Shown one piece after another: positions 32,745 through 41,433 of a stretch of 64,000 bases of DNA. Under the pieces are notes generated by a model that was given only the letters and a program-made list of their open reading frames with translations, was not told where the DNA came from and did not search any database. The translations under genes and the position numbers were made by a program. Every line of letters begins with the position of its first letter. The first letter of the stretch is position 1. The stretch is from Paenibacillus sp. FJAT-26967 (GTDB taxonomy: Bacteria; Bacillota; Bacilli; Paenibacillales; NBRC-103111), in NCBI RefSeq assembly GCF_001541095.1, contig NZ_LMXH01000005.1, positions 186,001-250,000 on the forward strand, read 5' to 3'.

Positions 32745-35048
32745 ATGCGTTCTAAGAGAGTTAAAGCCGCCCTTGTGGGCTTATTAGCAGTGCTGTGTAC
32801 GTTTACTCCTCTGCTCGGAGCGGGAGGCAGTCCCGTTCAAGCAGCGGCTGCAGACAGCAGCCAGAAAATTGTCGGGTATTTTACCTCATGGGGAATTTAC
32901 GGGCGCAATTATAAAGTACCCGATATCGATGCAACGAAATTGACGCATCTCAACTATGCGTTTGCGGATATTTGCTGGGGCGGCCGTCACGGCAATCCGT
33001 CTCCGGACAGTCCGAACAAGAATACGTGGTCTTGTACAGACCCGGCTGTTCCTCTTCAGAACAAGCAGGTGCCTAACGGGACCATCGTGGTTGGTGAGCC
33101 CTGGGCGGACGTGAATACCCCTTATGGGAGTTACACGTACGATGAGTGCAATACCAAGGCGCTTTGCGGTAATTTTGCGGCGATGCGCGACCTGAAGAAA
33201 AAGAATCCATCGCTCAAAACACTCATTTCCGTAGGAGGCTGGACTTGGTCCAACCGCTTCTCCGAGACCGCGGCGAGCGCAGCTACCCGGGAGACTTTCG
33301 CCAATTCAGCGGTTGAATTTATCCGTGCCTACGGTTTTGACGGAGTGGACCTCGACTGGGAGTATCCCGTGGCCGGCGGTTTGGCGGGCAACACGTACAG
33401 TCCTTCGGACAAGCAGAATTATACGCTGCTGCTCCAGAAAGTCCGCGAGAAGCTCGACGCGGCTGGCGCTCAGGACGGCAAGAAGTACCTGCTGACGATT
33501 GCTTCCGGCGCGAGCCAGAAGTACGCCGACAACACACAGCTGGCTGAAATCGCCAAAGTGCTTGATTGGATTAACATCATGACGTATGACTTCCATGGCG
33601 GCTGGGAAACCGAGACGAATCACAATGCAGCGCTGTATGTAGATCCGAATGATCCGACGGTCGGCGACAAGCGCAAATATAACACCAACGATGCGGTGCA
33701 AATTTATCTGAACGAGGGCGTTCCCGCGAATAAAATCGTACTGGGACTGGCCTTCTATGGTAAAGGTTGGAAGGGCTGTGCGCCAGGTCCGAACAATGAC
33801 GGGCAATACCAGAAGTGTACACCGGGCTGGGACGGCAGCACGCTGCCTACAGGGACATGGGATGACTGGACATCCGGGAATAGCGGAACGTTCGATTACG
33901 GCGATCTCGCCGCGAATTATGTAGGCAAGAACGGCTATACGCGTTACTGGAACGATACAACCAAGACGCCGTACCTGTTTAACCCGACGAACGGAGTCTT
34001 TATCAGCTACGACGATATTCAATCCATCGGAGCCAAGACAGCTTACATCAAAAGCAAGGGTCTCGGCGGAGCGATGTTCTGGGAAACAAGTTCAGACTGC
34101 CGCACAAGTCCGAAGTTCTCCTGTACGACTAAACTGCTGGACAAAGTAGCCAGCGACTTACTGACGGGAGGTCCTGTACAACCGGATACACAGGCTCCGA
34201 CAGCGGCAACGAACCTCACATCGCCTTCCAAAACGGCAAACAGCGTAGCACTGAGCTGGACGGCTGCCACGGATAATGTTGGGGTAGCAGGCTATGAGGT
34301 TTCTTACGGTACCAACAAAGTAACGGTGACAGGTACTGCCGCCAACATTACAGGCCTTCTGCCGTCGACGGCGTATACATTTACCGTCAAAGCGAAGGAT
34401 GCGGCTGGTAATTTGTCTGCACCGGTATCCATTACCGTTACAACAAATGCAGGTGGCGCTCAGCCGGATACGCAGGCGCCTACAGCGGTAACGAATCTGG
34501 TTTCCACTGGTAAAACAGCGAACAGTGTCGCGCTCAGCTGGACAGCCGCGACGGATAACGTAGGAGTCACTGGGTACGAAGTCGCTTACGGCACGAATGT
34601 AGTGAACGCCGCCGGCACGAGTACTAACGTAACAGGCCTGCAGCCGAATACGGCCTACACGTTTACCGTAAAAGCCAAAGATGCGGCAGGCAACCTGTCT
34701 GCCCCGGCTTCTGTTACCGTTACGACGGACACCGGCACAACTAATCCTGGCCCTGGCGTCGAGACAACTTTTAAAGTAACAAGCGATTGGGGAACGGGTT
34801 ACAACTACAGCTTCACCATCAAAAATACAGGTACAACGCCGATCACCAACTGGAAATTAGAATTTGATTATGCCGGCGGCGATATCAATGCGATTTGGGA
34901 TGCTACGATTGTCAGCAAAACCAATAATCATTATGTGATTAAAGGTTCCGGATGGAACAGCACACTTCAACCGGGTGCTACCGTTACTTTCGGCGGCGGC
35001 GGGTTGGTAAAATCAACGCCTACGAACATCACAGTTACAAGTAACTAA
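32745..35048 (+). CDS. Secreted modular chitinase: GH18, two fibronectin III, CBM2-like
   Basis: A 767-residue secreted enzyme that cuts chitin. Signal peptide about 1-35 (ending near VQAAAA). GH18 catalytic barrel about 41-470 with SVGGW (162-166) and DGVDLDWE at 199-206, where Glu206 is the proton donor, and a C-terminal GGAMFWETSSDC strand. Two fibronectin type III domains follow at about 481-568 and 577-664, nearly identical to each other (APTA[AV]TNL, WTAATDNVGV, NTAYTFTVKAKDAAGNLS). Residues 672-767 resemble a CBM2-type carbohydrate-binding domain (SDWGTGYNYSFTIKNTG, GSGWNSTLQPGATVTF). Layout resembles Bacillus circulans chitinases. It stands alone with a terminator behind. Confidence 0.96.
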   Translation: MRSKRVKAALVGLLAVLCTFTPLLGAGGSPVQAAAADSSQKIVGYFTSWGIYGRNYKVPDIDATKLTHLNYAFADICWGGRHGNPSPDSPNKNTWSCTDPAVPLQNKQVPNGTIVVGEPWADVNTPYGSYTYDECNTKALCGNFAAMRDLKKKNPSLKTLISVGGWTWSNRFSETAASAATRETFANSAVEFIRAYGFDGVDLDWEYPVAGGLAGNTYSPSDKQNYTLLLQKVREKLDAAGAQDGKKYLLTIASGASQKYADNTQLAEIAKVLDWINIMTYDFHGGWETETNHNAALYVDPNDPTVGDKRKYNTNDAVQIYLNEGVPANKIVLGLAFYGKGWKGCAPGPNNDGQYQKCTPGWDGSTLPTGTWDDWTSGNSGTFDYGDLAANYVGKNGYTRYWNDTTKTPYLFNPTNGVFISYDDIQSIGAKTAYIKSKGLGGAMFWETSSDCRTSPKFSCTTKLLDKVASDLLTGGPVQPDTQAPTAATNLTSPSKTANSVALSWTAATDNVGVAGYEVSYGTNKVTVTGTAANITGLLPSTAYTFTVKAKDAAGNLSAPVSITVTTNAGGAQPDTQAPTAVTNLVSTGKTANSVALSWTAATDNVGVTGYEVAYGTNVVNAAGTSTNVTGLQPNTAYTFTVKAKDAAGNLSAPASVTVTTDTGTTNPGPGVETTFKVTSDWGTGYNYSFTIKNTGTTPITNWKLEFDYAGGDINAIWDATIVSKTNNHYVIKGSGWNSTLQPGATVTFGGGGLVKSTPTNITVTSN

Positions 35049-35097
35049 GAGTGTCAGAACTGAGAGGATAACCTGAGAAAGCCGCTAGAAAAAGTCG

Positions 35098-35132
35098 CCC
35101 CTGACCATACGATGGTTGGGGGGATTTTTTTT
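35098..35132 (+). terminator. Terminator after the chitinase gene
   Basis: CCCCTGACCAT and ATGGTTGGGG pair around a three-base loop, followed by eight T. Confidence 0.85.
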
Positions 35133-35181
35133 GTGGTAATATAGATACAAATCTTTAGGAGTGGAGAAGGAGGATGACAAG

Positions 35182-35991
35182 ATGAGTTTACAGCAGGAGA
35201 TTATCCAAGAACTCGGCGTTAAACCGGTTATAGACGTACAGGAAGAGATCCGTAAGCGGGTAGACTTTCTGAAAGATTATGTGAAAAAGGCGGGGGTTAG
35301 CGGTCTTCTGATCGCAATCAGCGGAGGAATTGACAGTGCAGTGGCTGCAGGCCTGTGTAAAAAAGCAACCGATGAATTAACAGCGGAGACGGGCAAAGAA
35401 TATAAGACAGTCGGGGTTTTCCAGCCTTATGGCAAGCAGGAGGACATTCATGACAGCTATGCGACAGCCGATGCGTTCGATCTGAAATACCGGATGGAAA
35501 CGAACATTGAGGAATCCGTTAACGAAGTAGCGCTTGAGGTGGAGTACGGATTGAAAGGAATCGGCGATTCCCGTCATATGACCAAAGAAGGCAAGGGCAA
35601 TGTAAAAGCAAGAATGCGGATGGTCGTACAATATGCGATTGCTTTTGAAATGAACCTTCTTGTCGTAGGTACTGATCACGCTTCGGAGGCGATTACCGGT
35701 TTCTTCACGAAGTGGGGAGACGGAGCCGTGGATATTACGCCGCTCAGCTCGCTTAACAAAAGGCAGGTCCGCGCTGTAGCGGCAAGCCTCGGTGTGCCGG
35801 ACAGCATCGTTAATAAAGCTCCGACCGCAGGATTATGGGAAGGGCAGACCGACGAGAAAGAGCTGGGGATTAGTTACGAAGATAACAGCGACTATCTCGA
35901 GGGCAAACAAATCGATCCTGCTGCCGCGGACAAGCTGGAGAAACACTACCAGAAGACGCATCACAAGCGTAGAGGTATTCCCGGGATCTAA
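35182..35991 (+). CDS. nadE: Ammonia-dependent NAD+ synthetase
   Basis: A 269-residue enzyme that amidates nicotinic acid adenine dinucleotide to NAD+ with ATP. The P-loop of N-type ATP pyrophosphatases is SGGIDS at residues 47-52. Later blocks: QYAIAFEMNLLVVGTDHASE, TGFFTKWGDGAVDITPL and APTAGLWEGQTDEKELG, all typical of bacterial NadE. No glutaminase domain, so it uses ammonia. AAGGAGGATGACAAG makes 35182 the start rather than the ATG 21 bases upstream. Confidence 0.97.
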   Translation: MSLQQEIIQELGVKPVIDVQEEIRKRVDFLKDYVKKAGVSGLLIAISGGIDSAVAAGLCKKATDELTAETGKEYKTVGVFQPYGKQEDIHDSYATADAFDLKYRMETNIEESVNEVALEVEYGLKGIGDSRHMTKEGKGNVKARMRMVVQYAIAFEMNLLVVGTDHASEAITGFFTKWGDGAVDITPLSSLNKRQVRAVAASLGVPDSIVNKAPTAGLWEGQTDEKELGISYEDNSDYLEGKQIDPAAADKLEKHYQKTHHKRRGIPGI

Positions 35992-36002
35992 GAAAAAATA
36001 TC

Positions 36003-36029
36003 GGAAGAGCCCTTGGCTCTTCCTTTTTT
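36003..36029 (+). terminator. Terminator after nadE
   Basis: GGAAGAGCC and GGCTCTTCC, a perfect 9-bp stem with a three-base loop and six T, 11 bases past the stop. Confidence 0.93.
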
Positions 36030-36124
36030 CAGTTTTATAATCGGGGCGCGCAGTACCGTTTTTCAACGGTATCAAGTCAGCTGCCTGCCAGACGGGAACC
36101 ATGTAAGCGGAGGAGGAACAAAGT

Positions 36125-36520
36125 ATGATCACGGGAGTCGGAATGGATCTCGTTGAGATCGGACGGATTGCGGAGATAATCAAAGAACCGTCGGGCGACC
36201 GGTTTCTCCGGCGGATTCTGACGGAGGAAGAGAGGGGTTTAGCGGATCGGCGCCAAGGCAGGCTGAAGGAGTTCACCGCCGGGCGGTTTGCGGCTAAAGA
36301 AGCGGTGGTCAAAGCACTTGGCTGCGGCATCGGTAAGCAGGTCGGCTTTCAGGATATAAGCATCGTGCCGGATGAGCTCGGCAAGCCTCACTGCCGTATT
36401 TCGGCAGCGGCAAGAGACAGACTCGGCCTGCACCCGGAGCTTTGCATCCATATAAGCATCACCCATACTGGATCGCTTGCGGCCGCTTATGCGGTAGCGG
36501 AGCAGCCGGATCACCACTGA
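36125..36520 (+). CDS. acpS: Holo-[acyl-carrier-protein] synthase
   Basis: Transfers phosphopantetheine from CoA to apo-ACP, needed for fatty acid synthesis. The 131-residue product has the two signature blocks, GVGMDLVEIGR with Asp8 and FTAGRFAAKEAVVKALG with Glu59, which hold magnesium, and the closing HISITHTGSLAAAYAVAE. GGAGGAACAAAGT lies upstream of the ATG. It does not sit beside alr or the NAD(P)HX epimerase gene as in many Bacillales. Confidence 0.96.
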   Translation: MITGVGMDLVEIGRIAEIIKEPSGDRFLRRILTEEERGLADRRQGRLKEFTAGRFAAKEAVVKALGCGIGKQVGFQDISIVPDELGKPHCRISAAARDRLGLHPELCIHISITHTGSLAAAYAVAEQPDHH

Positions 36521-36636
36521 TCGGGCGATTGCACACCACGAACATTTACCGGAATATAGCATTATGCAATGTACACAATTAACTGAGGCTGGATACCGCT
36601 TCCTTCGGAATGCAGAGAAGCTCCTGAATCAACAAT

Positions 36637-36670
36637 AAAACCGCCAGTTCATTGGACCGGCGGTTTATTG
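36637..36670. terminator. Terminator between convergent genes
   Basis: AAACCGCC (36638-36645) pairs with GGCGGTTT (36659-36666), flanked by A- and T-rich sequence on both sides. Confidence 0.75.
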
Positions 36671-36745
36671 TATATATAAGGCTTGCAGGTGAAGGGATTA
36701 AGAGTAAAGTGTAGGCATCTGTTAGGGGAGTGCACACTCAGGAGA

Positions 36746-37303
36746 CTATTCGGCAGATACGCGGGACTGTGTACGTGACAGTGACCAGGCGCATACCAGC
36801 AGGCTCAAGCCGCTCATGCCTTGAAGAATGACGCCCGAGTAGCCGAGATACCAGAGTGCGATGATTACGGTAAGGGTGAAGAGCCATAAGCCCAGCCAGA
36901 AAAGACGTTTGTCGATAGCCGTGCCCAGAAGCACATACACTACCGATAATAGGAACGACCTCAACAGAGGGGTGAAAAAAGGTCCGACAGCCTGTACATA
37001 TTCAAGTGCCGCGACCGCTCCGATCAGCATGGCAGCCGGGAAAGCGAGCATGATGATGGTTATGGAGCTGCTCCGTACCGCACTTGTCCTGCGTGTTACA
37101 CGCAGCCAGAGCAGAAGACTTATAAGCACGGCCCCTATAAATAAGGCCTGTGCCAGCCAGCGCAGATCAATCCATACTTCGAAAAATTCAACAGCAGCCG
37201 CTCCAATTCCATGTACGCCCCAAAGTGCCAGAAAAGGCGTCAGCCAGCGCAGACTGGAGGGGGCGCCTGCCGGCAGGCCTGCTCCAAGACGGGCTTCGTT
37301 CAT
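36746..37303 (-). CDS. Membrane protein of unknown function
   Basis: A 185-residue protein with five or six hydrophobic helices (for example RWLAQALFIGAVLISLLLWL and LFWLGLWLFTLTVIIALWYL) and Arg-rich loops. ATG at 37303 has GGAGGCACACGCTA upstream; the frame continues upstream to 37615 without a good site and would overlap the mutY start region. No family was recognised. Confidence 0.65.
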   Translation of the reverse strand: MNEARLGAGLPAGAPSSLRWLTPFLALWGVHGIGAAAVEFFEVWIDLRWLAQALFIGAVLISLLLWLRVTRRTSAVRSSSITIIMLAFPAAMLIGAVAALEYVQAVGPFFTPLLRSFLLSVVYVLLGTAIDKRLFWLGLWLFTLTVIIALWYLGYSGVILQGMSGLSLLVCAWSLSRTQSRVSAE

Positions 37304-37466
37304 TAGCGTGTGCCTCCGTTTCCATACCAGTAGTCCGTTAATGCGATTACGACAAGAATAACCAATTACAGCGGTAAAAACAAGCTGGACCCCGGCCTGT
37401 TCCATCTCTGTACCGTTTGTTTTATAATAGAGGTTTGAGAAGTGCCGGAGAGGAGAACTGTTACGA

Positions 37467-38942
37467 ATGCCTAAACGACAACAGCCTGACAGCGGCAGCG
37501 AACATCCGTTAGAGGAGAAACCGGTCGGAGCGGTGAAGCGCACCAAAGCTGCCGGCTCCAAATCAAGCAGAGTTTTCACGGAATATCCTGCAGAGCAAAA
37601 GCAATTTTTCTCCACCCATTTATTGGCGTGGTATTTGATACATCGGCGTGATCTTCCCTGGAGACGAAGCCGGAATCCTTATCATATCTGGATCTCAGAG
37701 GTTATGCTGCAGCAGACGCGTGTAGATACGGTTATTCCTTATTTCCACAAGTTTACGGAGCTGTTCCCTACGGTAGAGGCGCTTGCTACGGCGCCGGAAG
37801 ATGAAGTGCTGAAGGCTTGGGAGGGCCTCGGCTATTATTCGCGGGCCCGGAACCTTCAGCAGGCGGTCCGCGAAGTTCATGAACAGTACGGCGGGACGGT
37901 TCCCGACAGCAAGGAAGAGTTTTCTTCCCTCCGCGGCGTTGGGCCTTATACCTCAGGCGCTGTTCTAAGCATCGCGTATAACAAACCGGAGCCGGCTGTA
38001 GACGGCAATGTGATGCGGGTATTGTCGAGATATTTCTTGATCGAAGACGATATTGCCAAACCTGCCGCGAGGATCGGTATGGAGAAGCTGGCGCGTGATC
38101 TTATCCCCGAGGGTGCCGCAGGGGATTTCAACCAGGCGCTTATGGAGCTTGGCGCGATGGTCTGCACCCCGCGGTCGCCGCAGTGCCTGACTTGTCCTGT
38201 CATGGACCACTGCGCGGGCAGGCTGGCCGGCAGGGAAGAGACGCTGCCGGTGAAGACCAAAGCGAAGCCGCCCAAGCCGGAGCGGCGGCTTGTAGCTCTC
38301 ATCGAGGGCGAGGGCGAGAACGCGGGACGGATTCTCATCCGACAGCGTCCGCAGGAAGGTCTCCTCGCCCGGATGTGGGAGCTGCCGCATGTCGCGGTTG
38401 GACCGTCTGCGGATGGTCCAGGCGCGTCAATGGCAGCGGCGTTCCCCGGCACCGCGGAGCCGGGGGAGCACGAAGCGGCGGCACAGTTAGCCGCTGGAGA
38501 TGCGGGCACCGTCTTGGCGGCGCCCGGGGAACCTGGCGATGCCGCTGCGGGGGGCATCGCACCGGCTTCCGCGGCCAGGCGGGGCCGCCGCGGGGCCGGG
38601 GGTTCCGCAGACAGCCCCGCCTGGGGCGGTGATGCGCGGAACATGGCACTGCTGCAGTCCGCGCTCGCGGATGAGGAGCACGTGGACGTGCTTCCTCAGG
38701 AATGGATCGCGGACACGAACCACACCTTCAGTCACCTGTATTGGGACATGAAGGTGTACCGCTGCCGGCTTGGCGGCTCAGCCGGCGCGCCGGCGGGCCA
38801 ACTCCCGTACCGGTACCGCTGGATGGCACCGGAGGAGATGGAACGCTATGCGTTCCCGAACGTGTTCCTGCGCGTGCTGAAGATGTATGAGGAGGAACAC
38901 GGACCCGGCAGGGCCGTACAAGCGGACAAGCCGGATGCTTAA
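37467..38942 (+). CDS. mutY: A/G-specific adenine DNA glycosylase with a low-complexity insert
   Basis: MutY removes adenine opposite 8-oxoguanine. The helix-hairpin-helix glycosylase domain spans about 45-230: Glu78 in SEVMLQQTRVDTV, hairpin LRGVGPYTSGAVLSIAY and catalytic Asp179 in PAVDGNVMRV. The 4Fe-4S loop is Cys233-x6-Cys240-x2-Cys243-x5-Cys249. The C-terminal NUDIX-like domain that reads 8-oxoG begins at about 283 (RRLVALIEGEG...ILIRQRP) and resumes at about 391 (ALLQSALADEEHV, NHTFSHLYWDMKVY). Between them residues 311-391 are Ala/Gly/Pro-rich and look disordered, an unusual insert. At 491 residues it is far longer than typical MutY (350-370). The N-terminal 35 residues are also charged and variable. 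Confidence 0.95.
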   Translation: MPKRQQPDSGSEHPLEEKPVGAVKRTKAAGSKSSRVFTEYPAEQKQFFSTHLLAWYLIHRRDLPWRRSRNPYHIWISEVMLQQTRVDTVIPYFHKFTELFPTVEALATAPEDEVLKAWEGLGYYSRARNLQQAVREVHEQYGGTVPDSKEEFSSLRGVGPYTSGAVLSIAYNKPEPAVDGNVMRVLSRYFLIEDDIAKPAARIGMEKLARDLIPEGAAGDFNQALMELGAMVCTPRSPQCLTCPVMDHCAGRLAGREETLPVKTKAKPPKPERRLVALIEGEGENAGRILIRQRPQEGLLARMWELPHVAVGPSADGPGASMAAAFPGTAEPGEHEAAAQLAAGDAGTVLAAPGEPGDAAAGGIAPASAARRGRRGAGGSADSPAWGGDARNMALLQSALADEEHVDVLPQEWIADTNHTFSHLYWDMKVYRCRLGGSAGAPAGQLPYRYRWMAPEEMERYAFPNVFLRVLKMYEEEHGPGRAVQADKPDA

Positions 38943-39177
38943 GCCAGCACGGGCGAAAGCAGACGTAGAGCCGGCTGTACGAATTGATTAACTTCGTGAA
39001 TAATTATGTGCCATGTTTATTATAAAGAATTAAGATTTAAAGTTAGATTCGTTCAATTCACTGAGTGGGCCTGCCTCAACTAGGGTAGATTGACGTGATG
39101 GAGAAGCTTGCATGGCAGGCAATCGCGAAAATCCTAGAGTGGCGGGCCCTTTGCCCTTCGCGGGCCATTCCATCGCA

Positions 39178-39220
39178 CAAAAAAAGCACTCTCCTATGCC
39201 CGAAGGACATAGGAGAGTGC
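39178..39220 (-). terminator. Terminator after sodA
   Basis: GCACTCTCCTATG (39186-39198) and CATAGGAGAGTGC (39208-39220) form a perfect 13-bp stem; the minus strand then has seven T. Confidence 0.95.
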
Positions 39221-39243
39221 CGGTGTATCGGGTTAAGCTGAAA

Positions 39244-39858
39244 TTACTTCTTAGCAGCTTCGTAACGAGTATTAACAGCATCCCAGTTAACAACATTCCA
39301 GAAAGCGGCGATGTAGTCCGGACGCTTGTTCTGGTAGTTCAGGTAGTAAGCATGCTCCCATACGTCCAGGCCAAGAAGCGGTGTGTCGCCTTCGAAGAGC
39401 GGGCTGTCCTGGTTAGGCAGGCTGTATACTTTCAGCTGGCCGTCTTTGCCCAGTGCAAGCCATGCCCAGCCGCTGCCGAAACGGGTTGTCGCCGCTTTAG
39501 CAAAGTCTTCTTTGAATTTATCAAAACCGCCCAGCTCGCTATCGATAGCTTGCGCTAGGGAACCTGTAGGAGCTCCGCCGGCGTTCGGGCCGATTGTTTC
39601 CCAGAACAGGGAGTGGTTCGCATGGCCGCCGCCGTTGTTGCGAACTGCGGTGCGGATGCTTTCAGGAAGGCTGTTCAGATCGCTGATCAGATCCTCCAGG
39701 GATTTGCTTTGCAGTTCTGCATGTCCTTCAAGAGCTGCATTAAGGTTAGTTACGTATGTGTTGTGGTGACGGTCATGGTGAATCTCCATCGTAGTTGCAT
39801 CGATGTGAGGTTCCAGAGCGTTATTCGGATAAGGTAGAGCAGGTAGTTGATGTGCCAT
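39244..39858 (-). CDS. sodA: Manganese superoxide dismutase
   Basis: A 204-residue cytoplasmic Mn/Fe superoxide dismutase. Metal ligands: His27 ([11 protein letters not shown]), His82 ([10 protein letters not shown]), Asp165 and His169 ([10 protein letters not shown]). The [11 protein letters not shown] and [17 protein letters not shown] blocks match Bacillus MnSOD. GGAGGTAATTAAAATC before the ATG. Upstream, TATAAT at 39911-39916 on the minus strand has a TTGCTT 18 bases away, and AGTGATCACT is a short palindrome at 39885-39894. Confidence 0.97.
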   Translation of the reverse strand: MAHQLPALPYPNNALEPHIDATTMEIHHDRHHNTYVTNLNAALEGHAELQSKSLEDLISDLNSLPESIRTAVRNNGGGHANHSLFWETIGPNAGGAPTGSLAQAIDSELGGFDKFKEDFAKAATTRFGSGWAWLALGKDGQLKVYSLPNQDSPLFEGDTPLLGLDVWEHAYYLNYQNKRPDYIAAFWNVVNWDAVNTRYEAAKK

Positions 39859-39910
39859 GATTTTAATTACCTCCTAATGTGATGAGTGATCACTATTACC
39901 ATTCCATTTT

Positions 39911-39940
39911 ATTATAAGGCTAATTTTGATAGTAAAGCAA
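39911..39940 (-). promoter_or_regulatory. Probable sodA promoter
   Basis: On the minus strand TTGCTT and TATAAT are separated by 18 bases. The -10 is perfect, the -35 fair. A 10-base palindrome AGTGATCACT lies at about +15 and could be an operator. Confidence 0.5.
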
Positions 39941-39943
39941 CAT

Positions 39944-40150
39944 TTATGTATCATAAGTCGGCCGGTCTCTTACTTTGCGTCGTTCTATCTCCTGAATCAC
40001 TTGGGCATGTATAGCCGAACCCTGGGCATTCATCCAAGGCGACAGCTCGCTCATGACGGCGTGATGGTAGGCAAGTTCCTCTTCATTCCAATCGGCAGCT
40101 TCTAGCGAGCTCAGCTCATGCAGTTGTCTGCGTTCATGATCCCCGGACAT
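39944..40150 (-). CDS. Small hypothetical protein
   Basis: A 68-residue soluble helical protein (EELAYHHAVMSELSPWMNAQ, IHAQVIQEIERRK). CGGAGGTGAAAAGAT before the ATG is a strong translation site, which supports it as a real gene. Related small proteins seem to occur in Bacillales without known function. Confidence 0.65.
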   Translation of the reverse strand: MSGDHERRQLHELSSLEAADWNEEELAYHHAVMSELSPWMNAQGSAIHAQVIQEIERRKVRDRPTYDT

Positions 40151-40274
40151 ATCTTTTCACCTCCGGTATATAGGATTAACCGCTTGTCCGGCTTCTTATC
40201 CCACGGAAAGTCAATTCCAGGGAAATTCGTAAGTCTCCTCCTGCTGATACTGGGGAAGAGGTGTCTCATACTAT

Positions 40275-40288
40275 ATGTAAGCGCTTAA
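40275..40288 (+). promoter_or_regulatory. Cre-like site upstream of the sugar operon
   Basis: TGTAAGCGCTTAAC matches the CcpA consensus at 12 of 14 positions and is nearly palindromic. A second, weaker CRE-like TGAAAGCGTTTATC (40330-40343) overlaps the -10 of the promoter. Both suggest glucose repression of the sugar operon. Confidence 0.55.
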
Positions 40289-40316
40289 CATATTCTTGCT
40301 TGCTAAAGAAAAACCA

Positions 40317-40345
40317 TTGACACTCTTCCTGAAAGCGTTTATCTT
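40317..40345 (+). promoter_or_regulatory. Sigma-A promoter of the sugar operon
   Basis: Perfect TTGACA (40317-40322), 17 bases, TATCTT (40340-40345). Transcription would start near 40352, immediately at the first LacI-type operator. Confidence 0.75.
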
Positions 40346-40354
40346 AAATTTATG

Positions 40355-40376
40355 AAAGTTAAACCCTTTTAACTTT
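40355..40376 (+). promoter_or_regulatory. LacI-family operator 1
   Basis: AAAGTTAAA-CCCT-TTTAACTTT, a palindrome with 9-base arms lying at the predicted transcription start. The arms are identical to those of operator 2. Confidence 0.75.
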
Positions 40377-40437
40377 TGAGTCGTTATGGCGGAAGGAAAC
40401 TCACTAGAATATGCATCTTTGCACCTTTCCTTGTTTA

Positions 40438-40496
40438 AAAAGGCGTTTATAGCATGATACCTGATTTGGTTCCCATGAAATGAACGCCTTTTGTTT
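40438..40496 (+). terminator. Terminator-like hairpin in the leader between two operators
   Basis: AAAAGGCGTT (40438-40447) pairs with AACGCCTTTT (40483-40492), followed by GTTTT. It lies downstream of the promoter but upstream of the first gene, so it may act as an attenuator. The 35-base loop shows no clear anti-terminator. Confidence 0.55.
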
Positions 40497-40500
40497 TAAA

Positions 40501-40526
40501 TAAAAGTTAAAGCGTTTTAACTTTTA
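40501..40526 (+). promoter_or_regulatory. LacI-family operator 2
   Basis: TAAAAGTTAAA-GCGT-TTTAACTTTTA with perfect 11-base arms, directly before the ribosome site of the first permease. Its centre is 148 bases from operator 1, about 14 helical turns, which would allow looping by a LacI-type tetramer or act as a roadblock. Confidence 0.8.
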
Positions 40527-40539
40527 AGAGGAGGATGCT

Positions 40540-41433
40540 ATGAAGAGCCATGCCGCAAGGCACCAGACGTTCTGGTTTTATGTTTTCGTTTCGCCTTGGC
40601 TTTTGGGAGCCGCTTTGTTTGCTTTCTATCCCATCGTGTCGTCGGCTTATTACAGTTTTACAGAGTATGATATCGTCAATCCGCCTAGATGGGTCGGGCT
40701 CCGGAACTATACGGATTTGTTCGAGGATAAGGTGTTCTGGATCTCTATTTGGGCAACCGTCCGGTATACGCTGCTCAGCGTACCGGTCCAGCTTGCGCTT
40801 TCGCTGATTTTTGCCCTGCTGCTTAATCAGAGAATTCCGTTCAAAGGCTTTTTCCGGACTGTGATGTATTTTCCGAGTATGATTTCCGGTGTCGCGATGG
40901 CGCTCATCTGGATGTGGATTTTTAATCCTCAAAGCGGGCTGCTCAATCAAGGTCTGAGCTTGTTGGGATTACCCGGACCGCTGTGGCTGTTCGATGAGAA
41001 TTGGGCGATTCTTGCACTCGTGCTGATGTCTCTGTGGACGGTAGGGGGAGGTATGGTGATTTTCCTGGCCGGACTGCAGAGCGTGCCGCCTTCCCTCTAC
41101 GAAGCAGCTGAGATTGACGGAGTGACGCGAATACGTTCCTTCTGGCACATCACGCTGCCGATGATTTCGCCGGTCTTCCTGTTCCAGCTCATCATGGGGC
41201 TCATTGAATCGTTTCAGGTATTTACACAGGCCTTTATTATGACGAAGGGCGGCCCCAATTACTCGACGATGTTTTACGTGTACTACTTGTATCAGAACGC
41301 CTTCAAGAATTTCAAGATGGGGTACGCTTCCGCTATGGCCTGGCTGCTGCTCATCGCCGTTATGCTTCTCGCTTTGCTGATTATGAAAGGATCCAGGCGA
41401 TTCGTTCACTACGAAGGGGGAGACGGGGCATGA
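40540..41433 (+). CDS. Sugar ABC transporter permease (MalF/UgpA type)
   Basis: A 297-residue inner-membrane subunit with six helices. The EAA loop that touches the ATPase is EAAEIDGVTRIRSFWHITLP (about residues 188-207). Start with GAGGAGGATGCT upstream. The second permease overlaps by four bases. No ATP-binding subunit is encoded nearby, so the system probably borrows a shared MsmX-type ATPase, as is usual for sugar importers in Bacillota. Confidence 0.94.
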   Translation: MKSHAARHQTFWFYVFVSPWLLGAALFAFYPIVSSAYYSFTEYDIVNPPRWVGLRNYTDLFEDKVFWISIWATVRYTLLSVPVQLALSLIFALLLNQRIPFKGFFRTVMYFPSMISGVAMALIWMWIFNPQSGLLNQGLSLLGLPGPLWLFDENWAILALVLMSLWTVGGGMVIFLAGLQSVPPSLYEAAEIDGVTRIRSFWHITLPMISPVFLFQLIMGLIESFQVFTQAFIMTKGGPNYSTMFYVYYLYQNAFKNFKMGYASAMAWLLLIAVMLLALLIMKGSRRFVHYEGGDGA

